Origin: Acidaminococcus timonensis
GTDB taxonomy: Bacteria > Bacillota > Negativicutes > Acidaminococcales > Acidaminococcaceae
Direction of reading: 5' to 3'
DNA: 64,000 bases
NCBI RefSeq assembly: GCF_900106585.1
Contig: NZ_FNWH01000006.1
Location: 124,001 to 188,000, forward strand
Positions 8,637 to 16,253 of the stretch are shown here, piece by piece (the stretch's first letter is position 1; every line of letters begins with the position of its first letter). The notes beneath the pieces are model-generated. The model made no database searches. It was not told the origin of the DNA and saw only the letters and a list, made by a program, of their open reading frames with translations. Both the position numbers and the translations under genes were made by a program.

Positions 8637-9437
8637 TTGTTGTACGTGGCGTATTTTTTCCATTATGTCATCAGTGCCCAACCGATGAGTAAGAGAAAAG
8701 AACGGATAATGGAACAGTTTGCCCAATGGGGAATGAAGCCGAATTTCTTTGATGCCATCATGGGGAATGAGCTATCAAAGGAAAAATTGCTGAAATTGTC
8801 AGCTTCCGAGGGCTTGCTGACCCTTGGGGAAATCGGCTGTGCCCTGTCCCATCTTGGGGTCTACCGGAAACTGCTGGAGAGCCGGGAACCTTGTGTGTAT
8901 GTATTTGAAGACGATGCAAAGTTTACGGATGCGTTCATGGAACTGCAGCCAAAAATCCAGCAATTCATGGAAGAGCAGACGAAACCCACCGTCCTGCTCC
9001 TTTACACCATCAATGGCCGGAAAAAAGTCTGCCGGAAACTCGATTCCAAAGTTTCCATTATGCGAAGTCTGGCGGGAACAAGGGCCCATGCCTATGTGCT
9101 GAATCGGTCAGCGGCCCGGAACCTGTTGAAAGCCCAGACTCCGGTGAAAATCGAACTGGATGCCTGGGCTATCTATCAGAAATTGGGATTCATTCGGTTA
9201 TACTGTCTGAACCAAAATGTGGTAGGTCTGGACAGGGAACTGGAAAAAGCTTCTACCATCGATCAAATTTCGAAGCGGGGCGGGAGAGATCAGGGAAAAA
9301 TACAGCGAATCAAAGACCGGCATATAAAAAACTGGTATAATCATCTGACGACAGCAGAAAAAATAGCCTTTTTTGAAAGACGCATCTGCCGTCATATTCA
9401 GGAACTGTATTACGAGAACAATGAAAAAAACTTATAA
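8637..9437 (+). CDS. Glycosyltransferase family 25 (LOS biosynthesis, LpsA/Lex1-like)
   Basis: About 266 residues. The N-terminus LLYVAYFFHYVISA followed by KRKERIMEQF matches the usual GT25 opening. VYVFEDDAKF carries the acidic EDD motif near residue 105, and TRAHAYVLNRSAARNLL is the typical mid-protein segment. GT25 enzymes add sugars to lipooligosaccharide. The start is uncertain. TTG 8637 or 8640 follows a purine-rich GAAGGGA and fits the family's N-terminus. An in-frame ATG at 8568 would give 289 residues but overlaps waaL by 46 bases without a ribosome binding site. The 3' end overlaps the next gene by 17 bases. Confidence 0.8.
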   Translation: MLYVAYFFHYVISAQPMSKRKERIMEQFAQWGMKPNFFDAIMGNELSKEKLLKLSASEGLLTLGEIGCALSHLGVYRKLLESREPCVYVFEDDAKFTDAFMELQPKIQQFMEEQTKPTVLLLYTINGRKKVCRKLDSKVSIMRSLAGTRAHAYVLNRSAARNLLKAQTPVKIELDAWAIYQKLGFIRLYCLNQNVVGLDRELEKASTIDQISKRGGRDQGKIQRIKDRHIKNWYNHLTTAEKIAFFERRICRHIQELYYENNEKNL

Positions 9438-10494
9438 AAATATATTTATCGACGGCATCATGCATATGGGGGATATGATCATGACCGCCTCCGTGTTTCC
9501 GGTCATTCGGAAACATTGTCCAGAGGCCCGGATCTCTTATCTGTGCAGTGCCAATCTGGCCTTTGTTGCCAATCTGCTGGAGGGGCCCGATGAAGTGATC
9601 CCCTACAGCTACCACAGCAAAGGCGGGTATATGGATGTGTACCGTCTGGGAAAGAAACTGGGCAAGCATCACTTCGACCTGGGAATTTCCCTGGACCCCC
9701 GGGAACGGGTGACCCTGATGAAATGGTTTGCTGCCATTCCGGAACGGATCAGCCTGGAACAGGCCCTGGGCTGGAAACTGGGCTGGGAACGGCTGTTCTA
9801 TACCCGGGATCTGGCGCTGCCCAGGGGATGGTCCTATCAGGAACATTCCATGGCAGCCAGCTTCCAGCGGCTCATGCGGGATTTCTTCCACGATCCGGAG
9901 ATGGCCTTTGACCCGGTGCGGCTGAAACCGGCTCCGGCAGAAGACCGGAAATGGGCTGCCCGGCTGCTGCAAAAGGAGCAGCCCCGGGGAAAGAAAATCG
10001 CCCTGTGCATCCAGACCACATCCCGCACCAAGGACTGGCCGGTGGAACGGTTCAGCGCCGTTTGTGACTGGCTGGTGGAAACCTATGACGCCACCTTGTT
10101 CCTTACGGGGATCCCGTCCCATGAGGAACGGGGCAAGGCCATCCTGCAGGGCATGGAACATGGGGAAAGGGTGGTGGATCTGATTGGAGTCACCACCTTT
10201 ACCCAGCTGGTGGGACTTTTGGAAAAAATGGATCTGCTGCTGTCCCTGGATACAGGAACAGCCCACGTCGGTGCGGCGGCAGGCTGCCCGGTGGTGACTC
10301 TCTTTACGTTCAATTCCCCGGTGATTTATCGGCCACCGGGAAAATACTGCGAGGGAGTCAGTGGCCATCTGGCCTGTTCAGGGAAGCATATCTGCATCGG
10401 TCCCAGCCGCTGTCCAAAAAATGATTGTGTAGAAGTGGTCACTGTGCCCATGGTGCAGAGGGCCATTCAGAAGATCTTTCAGGAGACAAAATGA
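9421..10494 (+). CDS. Glycosyltransferase family 9 (ADP-heptose:LPS heptosyltransferase-like)
   Basis: A GT-B fold enzyme of 357 residues. KNIFIDGIMHMGDMIMT at the N-terminus corresponds to the family's GDxxxT acceptor-side motif. LLLSLDTGTAHVGAAAGCP in the C-terminal half is the nucleotide-sugar binding signature. Members add heptose to Kdo or heptose in the LPS inner core. ATG 9421 places the family motif at the very start. An upstream in-frame ATG at 9373 lies inside the GT25 gene and adds 16 unrelated residues. Translational coupling is likely at both ends, with a 17-base overlap upstream and ATGA downstream. Confidence 0.87.
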   Translation: MKKTYKNIFIDGIMHMGDMIMTASVFPVIRKHCPEARISYLCSANLAFVANLLEGPDEVIPYSYHSKGGYMDVYRLGKKLGKHHFDLGISLDPRERVTLMKWFAAIPERISLEQALGWKLGWERLFYTRDLALPRGWSYQEHSMAASFQRLMRDFFHDPEMAFDPVRLKPAPAEDRKWAARLLQKEQPRGKKIALCIQTTSRTKDWPVERFSAVCDWLVETYDATLFLTGIPSHEERGKAILQGMEHGERVVDLIGVTTFTQLVGLLEKMDLLLSLDTGTAHVGAAAGCPVVTLFTFNSPVIYRPPGKYCEGVSGHLACSGKHICIGPSRCPKNDCVEVVTVPMVQRAIQKIFQETK

Positions 10495-11486
10495 AAACAT
10501 TTGAACTCGGCTTTTTTGATTTGGACAATTTCATCAAGAAACAGGAAACCTTTGATTTCCTGCCCACAGGGGGAAAAGAGCCCTGGCATGTGGCCTACAA
10601 TGTGAATGATCCCTTCTTCCAGATCATGGGGGCTTCCCTGGTATCCGTCCTGGAAAACAATCCGGGACAGCCCTTGGTGTTCCATCTGTTCACCGATGGC
10701 TACAGCCGGGAGAATGCGGACAAAGTGCGGCAACTGGCGGAAAAATGGCACTGCCGCTGCGTATTGTATGAACTGAATATGGAACCGTTCCAGGATTTCC
10801 ACGTGAAGGTGGCCCGGTTTTCCCGGATCACCTACGGCCGGTTGTACATGGCCAAAGTCCTGAAAAAGGAAACGGACCGGTTCCTGTATCTGGATGCGGA
10901 TACCATGGTGATCCGGCCGCTTAAGAAACTGTTTTCCCTGGATATGACGGGGAAGGCCATGGGGGCCGTTTCCGAGCGGCCCAAAGATGCGGCCTATCGG
11001 GGCGGCTATCTGAAACTAAAGAATGGGAAGTACTTCAACGATGGAATCATGATCATCAACATTCCGGAATGGGAAAAGCAGGGCATTACGGAAAAAGCAT
11101 TTTCTTTCCAGAAGGAACCCAGGGAACGGTTCCTGGGCCAGAGCCAGGACGTGCTGAATCTGACGTTCGACGGCACGAATCTGTTCCTGCCGCCGGTGTA
11201 CAACGAGTTCGGCGGGGGCGAGGACGATCAGGGCCGGGGCGTGATCATCCACTGGACCGGCCGGCGGAAGCCCTGGCAGATGGTGCTGGCACCCTTCGAT
11301 GCCCAGTGGCGGAAATACAACGAACTGTCGCCCTGGGACACCATTACGAATACGCTGCCCATCAAGAAGCCGGAGAACTACCACGACTTCAAGCAATGGG
11401 CCAAGTACCGGAAAAAAGAGAGCCTCACCGATTACCTGTGGGGCATGGGCTGGTATGCGATTTTGAAAATCAGATACAAGTTGTAA
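10491..11486 (+). CDS. Glycosyltransferase family 8, second copy
   Basis: A GT8 enzyme of 331 residues. FLYLDADTMVIRPLKKL holds the DXD motif, followed by YFNDGIMIINIPEW, QDVLNLTF and IHWTGRRKPWQ. AGGAGA precedes the ATG, which overlaps the previous stop as ATGA. An N-terminal extension of about 40 residues precedes the usual WHVAYNVNDPFFQIMGAS opening of the family. It ends the first LPS transcript, just before a strong terminator. Likely role: adding a hexose to the outer core or a repeat unit. Confidence 0.85.
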   Translation: MKTFELGFFDLDNFIKKQETFDFLPTGGKEPWHVAYNVNDPFFQIMGASLVSVLENNPGQPLVFHLFTDGYSRENADKVRQLAEKWHCRCVLYELNMEPFQDFHVKVARFSRITYGRLYMAKVLKKETDRFLYLDADTMVIRPLKKLFSLDMTGKAMGAVSERPKDAAYRGGYLKLKNGKYFNDGIMIINIPEWEKQGITEKAFSFQKEPRERFLGQSQDVLNLTFDGTNLFLPPVYNEFGGGEDDQGRGVIIHWTGRRKPWQMVLAPFDAQWRKYNELSPWDTITNTLPIKKPENYHDFKQWAKYRKKESLTDYLWGMGWYAILKIRYKL

Positions 11487-11520
11487 AAAAGAAGGGTTGC
11501 GAATGGGCAACCCTTCTTTT
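11487..11520 (+). terminator. Terminator closing the glycosyltransferase operon
   Basis: An approximately 12-bp stem, AAGAAGGGTTGC pairing with GCAACCCTTCTT, is flanked by A and T runs right after the stop codon. Confidence 0.9.
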
Positions 11521-11531
11521 TGTCATACGTT

Positions 11532-11590
11532 GTAGGGGCGGTTCGGTGAACCGCCCGCCCCAGGAAGCCCAATGCCGACCGGCATTGGGC
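11532..11590. repeat. Two adjacent palindromic intergenic hairpins
   Basis: GTAGGGGCGGTTC at 11532 opens a 9-bp hairpin (11536-11544 with 11548-11556). A separate perfect 10-bp hairpin follows, GCCCAATGCC (11567-11576) with GGCATTGGGC (11581-11590). Neither has a T tail, so they are not ordinary terminators. They begin a roughly 400-bp chain of hairpins with no credible gene. Confidence 0.6.
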
Positions 11591-11628
11591 GTTTTGGTGT
11601 CGGGGTGGAACGTTGCTGACGAAGCAGT

Positions 11629-11792
11629 CCGGGGCACCGTCCGTCGACACAACGTCGCCTCGCTACGATTTTCCGCCTCGCCGTTCCAATCCGCCTCCCG
11701 CCAACGCGCTTCGCTTGAACGAGGCTCCCGGCGGATGAGCGAAACGGGAAATTGCTTCACGCTCGGCTCCATGGTCGTCGGCCGGCGCCCCG
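11629..11792. repeat. Dispersed structured repeat, copy A (core 11643-11777)
   Basis: The 135-base core aligns without gaps to 52471-52605 with 15 differences (89% identity). The core forms a stem, 11668-11681 with 11739-11752, and an inner perfect 7-bp stem ATCCGCC (11689-11695) with GGCGGAT (11730-11736). An outer inverted repeat CCGGGGC (11629-11635) and GCCCCGG (11786-11792) encloses it. A minus-strand reading frame crosses it but is judged non-coding. Confidence 0.8.
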
Positions 11793-11828
11793 GCCTGCCT
11801 GGGTGGCAATCTCCGAAGCATAGTGCAG

Positions 11829-11940
11829 GCGGGTCGATCACAGCGATCGACCCCTACGGTGTGGCGATGCTGTCATACTCTCCGGGCGTTACGGTCGCAG
11901 TGTCCATTGCGGGGGCGGGCGTACCATTGGTACGCCCGCC
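11829..11940. repeat. Palindromic hairpins downstream of repeat copy A
   Basis: GGGTCGATC (11831-11839) pairs with GATCGACCC (11845-11853) and is followed by CCTAC, the reverse complement of the GTAGGGG start seen at 11532. Further on a perfect 12-bp hairpin, GGCGGGCGTACC (11914-11925) with GGTACGCCCGCC (11929-11940), closes an ATT loop. A degenerate version of the first unit appears at about 52658-52690. No gene is supported in 11520-12042. Confidence 0.6.
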
Positions 11941-11960
11941 TGCTTCCAGGCATGTGTTCC

Positions 11961-11990
11961 TTGCTTTTCCTTCGTACGCATTGATATAAT
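11961..11990 (+). promoter_or_regulatory. Putative promoter of the toxin-antitoxin pair
   Basis: TTGCTT (11961-11966) and TATAAT (11985-11990), 18 bases apart, lie about 50 bases before mntA. Confidence 0.6.
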
Positions 11991-12042
11991 AATGACAAAT
12001 CAGATTTGCCCTTTATGATATGAAAAGAGGAGCGAGCACATC

Positions 12043-12369
12043 ATGGATGGCACCGGAACTTTGCAGAAAACGAAAGAGATTGTTCTTAAGGCATTGGGTG
12101 ATCAAGATGTCCAGATTTATCTTTTTGGTTCCTGGGCCCGTCATGAGCAAAAACGAAGTTCAGACATCGATATTGCTATTGAAGGGAAAGAGGATATTTC
12201 TGCGTCTGTACGAAAAGTACGGGAGCAATTGGAAGATTCCACCATTCCTTTTCGCTTTGACGTGGTCGATATGGGCTTTGCCAGTGAAATATTGAAGCAG
12301 AGAATCCGCAGGGAGGGAATCTTATGGAAAAAATTCAGGAACGATTTGAACTTGCCCAGAAAGCGTTGA
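12043..12369 (+). CDS. mntA: MNT-domain nucleotidyltransferase antitoxin
   Basis: A small nucleotidyltransferase of 108 residues. It carries an exact GSX10DXD motif: GS at about residues 29-30 and SDIDIAI at about 41-47. In characterised HEPN/MNT systems this enzyme neutralises the partner toxin by adding AMP to a tyrosine next to the HEPN active site. GAGGAGCGAG lies before the ATG. Its last 46 bases overlap the HEPN gene in another frame, typical of co-translated pairs. It sits between hairpin repeats and a strong terminator inside an LPS locus, which suggests acquisition as a unit. Function is inferred from family and pairing. Confidence 0.85.
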   Translation: MDGTGTLQKTKEIVLKALGDQDVQIYLFGSWARHEQKRSSDIDIAIEGKEDISASVRKVREQLEDSTIPFRFDVVDMGFASEILKQRIRREGILWKKFRNDLNLPRKR

Positions 12370-12707
12370 ATAAACTCCATGAACTGGCTTCCAAAACGGA
12401 ATTGAATGATGTGGAACGGGATGCTTTGATCCAGCGTTTTGAATTTTCTTTTGAAATCCTCTGGAAATGTGCCAAAGAATACCTCTACACAGAAGAAGGT
12501 ATCGACGCCGCTTCTCCAAAGAAAGTTATCCGCTATTGCCGGGAACTGGGAATCCTGGACGAGGAACAGACGGTACAGGCTTTGCAGATGGCGGATGATC
12601 GGAATTTGACGACCCATACGTATGATGAATCGTTTGCCAAAGCAGTGGTGGAACGGATCCGGGAGTATGATCCCCTGCTGCAGACCTGGCTGGAAAAACT
12701 TCACTAA
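12324..12707 (+). CDS. hepT: HEPN-domain protein, HI0074/HepT family toxin
   Basis: An all-helical HEPN protein of 127 residues, of the family once named nucleotidyltransferase substrate-binding protein (HI0074). Near residue 94 the sequence RNLTTHTY matches RX4HXY. RX4H is the HEPN RNase active site and the Y is the residue AMPylated by MntA in studied homologues. GGGAGG precedes the ATG. It overlaps mntA by 46 bases and is followed by a strong terminator. Intact catalytic and target residues suggest a working module. The RNA target is unknown. Confidence 0.85.
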   Translation: MEKIQERFELAQKALNKLHELASKTELNDVERDALIQRFEFSFEILWKCAKEYLYTEEGIDAASPKKVIRYCRELGILDEEQTVQALQMADDRNLTTHTYDESFAKAVVERIREYDPLLQTWLEKLH

Positions 12708-12725
12708 TTGATTCCTTTTCGTTTC

Positions 12726-12770
12726 AAACGCAAATGCAACGCAAAAGTTTTCGTTGCATTTGCGTTTCGT
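12726..12770 (+). terminator. Strong terminator of the mntA-hepT operon
   Basis: A perfect 16-bp stem (12726-12741 with 12752-12767) encloses an AAAA/TTTT loop and is followed by a T-rich stretch. Confidence 0.85.
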
Positions 12771-12824
12771 TTGTTGTTAGAATAAAATGATACGAAAAGG
12801 AAGTCCCATAAAGGAGGTTCGACT

Positions 12825-14852
12825 TTGTTTCAAATATTCTATGAATCCATGCAGCAGGATGCGAAGCTGTTCCTGTTCTTTCCCATCCTGTGTGCGGTGT
12901 TCCGTCTGATTTTCATCAAAGTGTACAAACCCTACCGCAGCCTGAAAGGGAAGGGCAAGGTCATCTGGCACTGCTTCCGCTACGGGTTCTGGTGGGGCAT
13001 GGATTTCAATGCCTATGTGTTCCTGATCCCTCTGGTTCTCCTGTCCCTGCCCGGGGCGTTCTTCCCGGTGTGGCACAAATGGGGGGACACCCTGCGGCTG
13101 GCGGGGGGCCTGGTGTACAGCCTGGTGCTGTACCTGGCCTTTGCCGGGAAGATGATCTTCTACAAGCACTTCCACGACATCTTCAACCAGACCATGAAGC
13201 TGGGGGCCAAGGCGGAAAAACACAACCTGGCGGACATCTTCTTCCACCAGGACCACGGCGCCTGGGTCCTGCTGGGCATCCTGCCCTACCTGTGGGTGTG
13301 TGCCCAATGCATCCAGGCCCTGCTGGGGCTGCCCAGCTTCCAGTACCTGGACTTCTTCAATCCCATCCTCCATTACGGGTATAACACGGTGATCTTCCTG
13401 GGTTGCATTGCAGCTTTCTACTGGTTCCGGTACGGAGGCACCTTCTGGCATGATGACAAGCCGGAATGGGACACCATCCCCAGCGTGGTGAAAAAAGACA
13501 TCTTCTTTGCCAAGGCCACCGTGGATGATCTGGTGGCCCTGGAACAGGTGCTGAAGCATAAGCTGAATCCGGCCTATGAGCATACGGATGAGCAGGATCT
13601 GAAGGCCATCCAGCCTTTTTTGACGGAGAAGACGCCTATCGCCCAGCTGCCCAACCCGGCCTACGGGTTCAAGCGGACGGCGAAAGGACCGAAGATTACG
13701 AAACCCACCCACATCTTCCTGTTTGTGGGGGAAACGTACCTGCAGCAGTTCTTCGATCCCCAATTTGCCTGTCTGAACCTGGTGTCGGGCGGCAGGCAGC
13801 TGATGGAGGATCCCCATACGGCCAGGGTGACCAGCGCCCTGTCTGCGGGCATCATCTCCCGGCCGTCCATCGTCAGCCTCATGAGCGGCATCTTCGACGC
13901 CGGCCTGGAGCTGAACGAAAAGGAAAGCTTCTGGAAAAACAACCTGCCCACGGCCCTGCCCCGGCAGCTGAAGAAGCTGGGGTACCATTCCACGTACTGG
14001 TATGGGGGTAACGTGACCTACGGCAACTTCAACCAGTTCGCTCCGGCCTGCGGATTCGACCAGGTGATGACGGCCACGGACTTCTGCGGCCCTGATGCGC
14101 CCAAGACCTGGGTGGGGGTGTACGACAACGTGTTCCTGGAAAAGGCGGCGGAGCTGATCCAGCAGCAGGAACAGCAGAACGGGCCTTACCAGTTCCACTT
14201 TATTTACACCACCAGCTACCATGGACCGTTCAAGATCCCCTTGGCGGACTATGGGTACGACCCGGAGAAGGTCATGCCCGACGCGCCCCGGGATGTGCGG
14301 AAGGATAAGGAAATCCAGAAGAACCTGGGCACGTTCTGGTTCTCGGACCAGGCCCTGGGCAAATTCATCCGCACCATGCGGAAGGCGTACCCGGACTGCC
14401 TGTTCATCCTTACCGGGGACCATTCCATCGACATGAGCCCGGTGCTCAGCAAGACGTCGCTGATGCACCGGGATTGCAACCTGCGGGAGCGGCACAGCCC
14501 GGTGCTGCTGATGAACCACCGGGAACTGGACAAATCCAGTTTTGCCGGCAATACCATCGGCAGCCACATGAACATCGCCCCTACTCTCTTCGAACTGATC
14601 GCCCCCAAAGGGTTCACCTATTATTCCCTGTATCCGTCCCTGCTGGAACCCATCGACCATGTGGTATCGCCCTACCACTGGCTGCGCAAAGACGCCTATG
14701 GCAGTTATGGACAGGACTTCTACCAGCCCCTGGGCAGGGGCCACGGACCGGAGGAACTGGTGGAAGGGCCGAAGCCCTATATGGAGGAGCGGGAAGCCTG
14801 GCTGGATCTGACCGGCTACCTGGTCCGCCATCCGGAACTGGTGAACAGGTGA
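12825..14852 (+). CDS. Membrane sulfatase-fold transferase (LTA synthase family)
   Basis: A 675-residue inner-membrane protein with about five membrane segments in the first ~220 residues, then a large extracytoplasmic alkaline phosphatase/sulfatase-fold domain. Family-like segments include HIFLFVGETY, the catalytic-threonine region VTSALSAGIISRPSIVSLMSG cut by several small residues, FIYTTSYHGPF and FILTGDHSIDM. Relatives transfer phosphoglycerol or phosphoethanolamine from phospholipids to envelope polymers. In a diderm with an LPS locus, a phosphoethanolamine- or phosphoglycerol-type LPS modification is more likely than lipoteichoic acid synthesis. Start TTG 12825 is chosen because AAGGAGG lies 7 bases upstream. 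The exact donor and target are unknown. Confidence 0.75.
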   Translation: MFQIFYESMQQDAKLFLFFPILCAVFRLIFIKVYKPYRSLKGKGKVIWHCFRYGFWWGMDFNAYVFLIPLVLLSLPGAFFPVWHKWGDTLRLAGGLVYSLVLYLAFAGKMIFYKHFHDIFNQTMKLGAKAEKHNLADIFFHQDHGAWVLLGILPYLWVCAQCIQALLGLPSFQYLDFFNPILHYGYNTVIFLGCIAAFYWFRYGGTFWHDDKPEWDTIPSVVKKDIFFAKATVDDLVALEQVLKHKLNPAYEHTDEQDLKAIQPFLTEKTPIAQLPNPAYGFKRTAKGPKITKPTHIFLFVGETYLQQFFDPQFACLNLVSGGRQLMEDPHTARVTSALSAGIISRPSIVSLMSGIFDAGLELNEKESFWKNNLPTALPRQLKKLGYHSTYWYGGNVTYGNFNQFAPACGFDQVMTATDFCGPDAPKTWVGVYDNVFLEKAAELIQQQEQQNGPYQFHFIYTTSYHGPFKIPLADYGYDPEKVMPDAPRDVRKDKEIQKNLGTFWFSDQALGKFIRTMRKAYPDCLFILTGDHSIDMSPVLSKTSLMHRDCNLRERHSPVLLMNHRELDKSSFAGNTIGSHMNIAPTLFELIAPKGFTYYSLYPSLLEPIDHVVSPYHWLRKDAYGSYGQDFYQPLGRGHGPEELVEGPKPYMEEREAWLDLTGYLVRHPELVNR

Positions 14853-14869
14853 GCGGGGTTGTTGTTATT

Positions 14870-14925
14870 TGTCCGCCCCTGAAAGGGGCGGGGGACCGTT
14901 ACGCATCGGCGCAATGGTGGTGGGG
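14870..14925 (-). repeat. Divergent inverted copy of the 17.3-kb tandem repeat
   Basis: Read on the minus strand this stretch begins CCCCACCACCA, has a variable middle, then GGTCCCCCGCCC, a short loop and GGGCGGACA. That is the same order of conserved blocks as the 50-bp tandem repeats at 17258 and 17320. Two more hairpins follow before the terminator, ACCCGC/GCGGGT and CCCCCTTTCAGGGGG near 14949-14986. Confidence 0.6.
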
Positions 14926-15005
14926 TTTTACACCGGGTGTGAGACCCCTACCCGCAAGCGGGTCCTTTCCCCCTTTCAGGGGGACACGGCCCAAGCCTGC
15001 GACCC

Positions 15006-15037
15006 AAGGCGCTGTGAATTTTTTCACAGCGCCTTTT
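15006..15037 (+). terminator. Terminator upstream of ugd
   Basis: A 13-bp stem AAGGCGCTGTGAA with TTCACAGCGCCTT, followed by TTGTGG. A TATAAT box at 15042-15047 begins only a few bases later and probably belongs to the ugd promoter. Confidence 0.75.
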
Positions 15038-15077
15038 GTGGTATAATAAAATGATTGCAGGAAAGGAGTTGCCACTC

Positions 15078-16244
15078 ATGAAAATCGCGATTGCAGGTAC
15101 GGGGTATGTGGGCCTTTCCAACGGGCTCCTGCTGGCCCAGCACCAGGAAGTGGTGGCGCTGGACATCGTACCGGAAAAAGTACGGATGCTGAACGAAGGC
15201 AAGTCGCCCCTGGTAGATGCGGACATTACCCGCTTTTTGAAGCGGAAGGACATCCGTTTCCGGGCTACCCTGGACCCGAAGGACGCCTTCACCGGCGCAA
15301 CATATATCATCATCTCCACCCCCACGAACTACGATCCCCACAAGAACTTCTTCGACACTTCCTCCGTGGAAACGGTCATCGAAGAAGTTCTGGATATCAA
15401 CCCGGACGCCGTCATGGTCATCAAATCCACGGTGCCGGTGGGGTATACCCGACAGATACGGCAGCAGTTCCACACGGATAACATCATTTTCTCCCCGGAA
15501 TTTCTGCGGGAAGGGAAAGCGTTGTACGACAACCTCCATCCTTCCCGGATCGTGGTGGGGGAAGATTCGCCCCGGGCCCGGAAATTTGCGTCCCTTCTGG
15601 CGGAAGGCGCCGATAAAAAGGATATCCCCATGCTGTTCACCGGTTCCACGGAAGCCGAAGCCATCAAGCTGTTTGCCAACACCTATCTGGCATTGCGGGT
15701 GGCCTACTTCAATGAACTGGATTCCTATGCGGAGATGCGGGGCCTTTCCACTGCCCAGATCATCAAGGGGGTCTGCCTGGATTCCCGGATTGGCGATTTC
15801 TACAACAATCCATCCTTCGGATACGGGGGCTATTGCCTGCCCAAGGATACGAAGCAGCTGCTGGCCAACTACCAGGATGTGCCCCAGAACCTGATTTCGG
15901 CCATCGTGGACGCCAACCGCACCCGCAAGGACCATATCGCCGACGAGATCCTCTCCCGGGGACCGAAAGTGGTGGGGGTGTACCGGCTGACCATGAAGAG
16001 CGCCTCGGACAATTTCCGCTCGTCCGCCATCCAGGGGGTCATGAAACGGATCAAGGCCAAGGGAATTCCGGTGGTGGTGTACGAACCCACGCTCCACGAA
16101 CCGGAATTCTTCCACAGCAAAGTGGTGAACGACCTGGCCGCCTTCAAGGCCCAGAGCGATGTAATCGTGGCCAACCGCTGGTCCGATGACCTGGCGGATG
16201 TGAAAGACAAAGTCTATACCCGGGATCTGTTCGACCGGGACTAA
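15078..16244 (+). CDS. ugd: UDP-glucose 6-dehydrogenase (nucleotide sugar dehydrogenase)
   Basis: A cytoplasmic NAD-dependent enzyme of 388 residues that oxidises UDP-glucose to UDP-glucuronate in two steps. The N-terminal Rossmann motif [10 protein letters not shown], the STPTNYD segment, and the catalytic cysteine in [14 protein letters not shown] (near residue 255) are all present. GAAAGGAGTTG lies before ATG 15078. The in-frame ATG at 15036 lacks such a site and falls on the -10 region. It sits 9 bases before an epimerase that would use its product. Together they supply acidic sugars for the neighbouring LPS genes. Assignment of the exact sugar rests on family similarity. Confidence 0.9.
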   Translation: MKIAIAGTGYVGLSNGLLLAQHQEVVALDIVPEKVRMLNEGKSPLVDADITRFLKRKDIRFRATLDPKDAFTGATYIIISTPTNYDPHKNFFDTSSVETVIEEVLDINPDAVMVIKSTVPVGYTRQIRQQFHTDNIIFSPEFLREGKALYDNLHPSRIVVGEDSPRARKFASLLAEGADKKDIPMLFTGSTEAEAIKLFANTYLALRVAYFNELDSYAEMRGLSTAQIIKGVCLDSRIGDFYNNPSFGYGGYCLPKDTKQLLANYQDVPQNLISAIVDANRTRKDHIADEILSRGPKVVGVYRLTMKSASDNFRSSAIQGVMKRIKAKGIPVVVYEPTLHEPEFFHSKVVNDLAAFKAQSDVIVANRWSDDLADVKDKVYTRDLFDRD

Positions 16245-16253
16245 GGAGAACCC

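Noticed and set aside
11470-11841. A 123-codon minus-strand frame over repeat copy A, sharing a peptide with a 91-codon frame at 52325-52600
   Set aside because: The shared peptide comes only from the structured repeat. The two copies differ at eight amino acids over about 43 codons while keeping base pairing, the opposite of protein constraint. The frames also run into terminators or 5S rRNA.
11069-11989. A 306-codon + frame
   Set aside because: It begins inside the second GT8 gene in another frame and then crosses a terminator and several palindromes. The product is Arg/Pro/Gly-rich.
12020-12295. A 91-codon + frame overlapping mntA
   Set aside because: It lies in another frame across the 5' part of mntA, which has the full GSX10DXD motif. 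No recognisable product.
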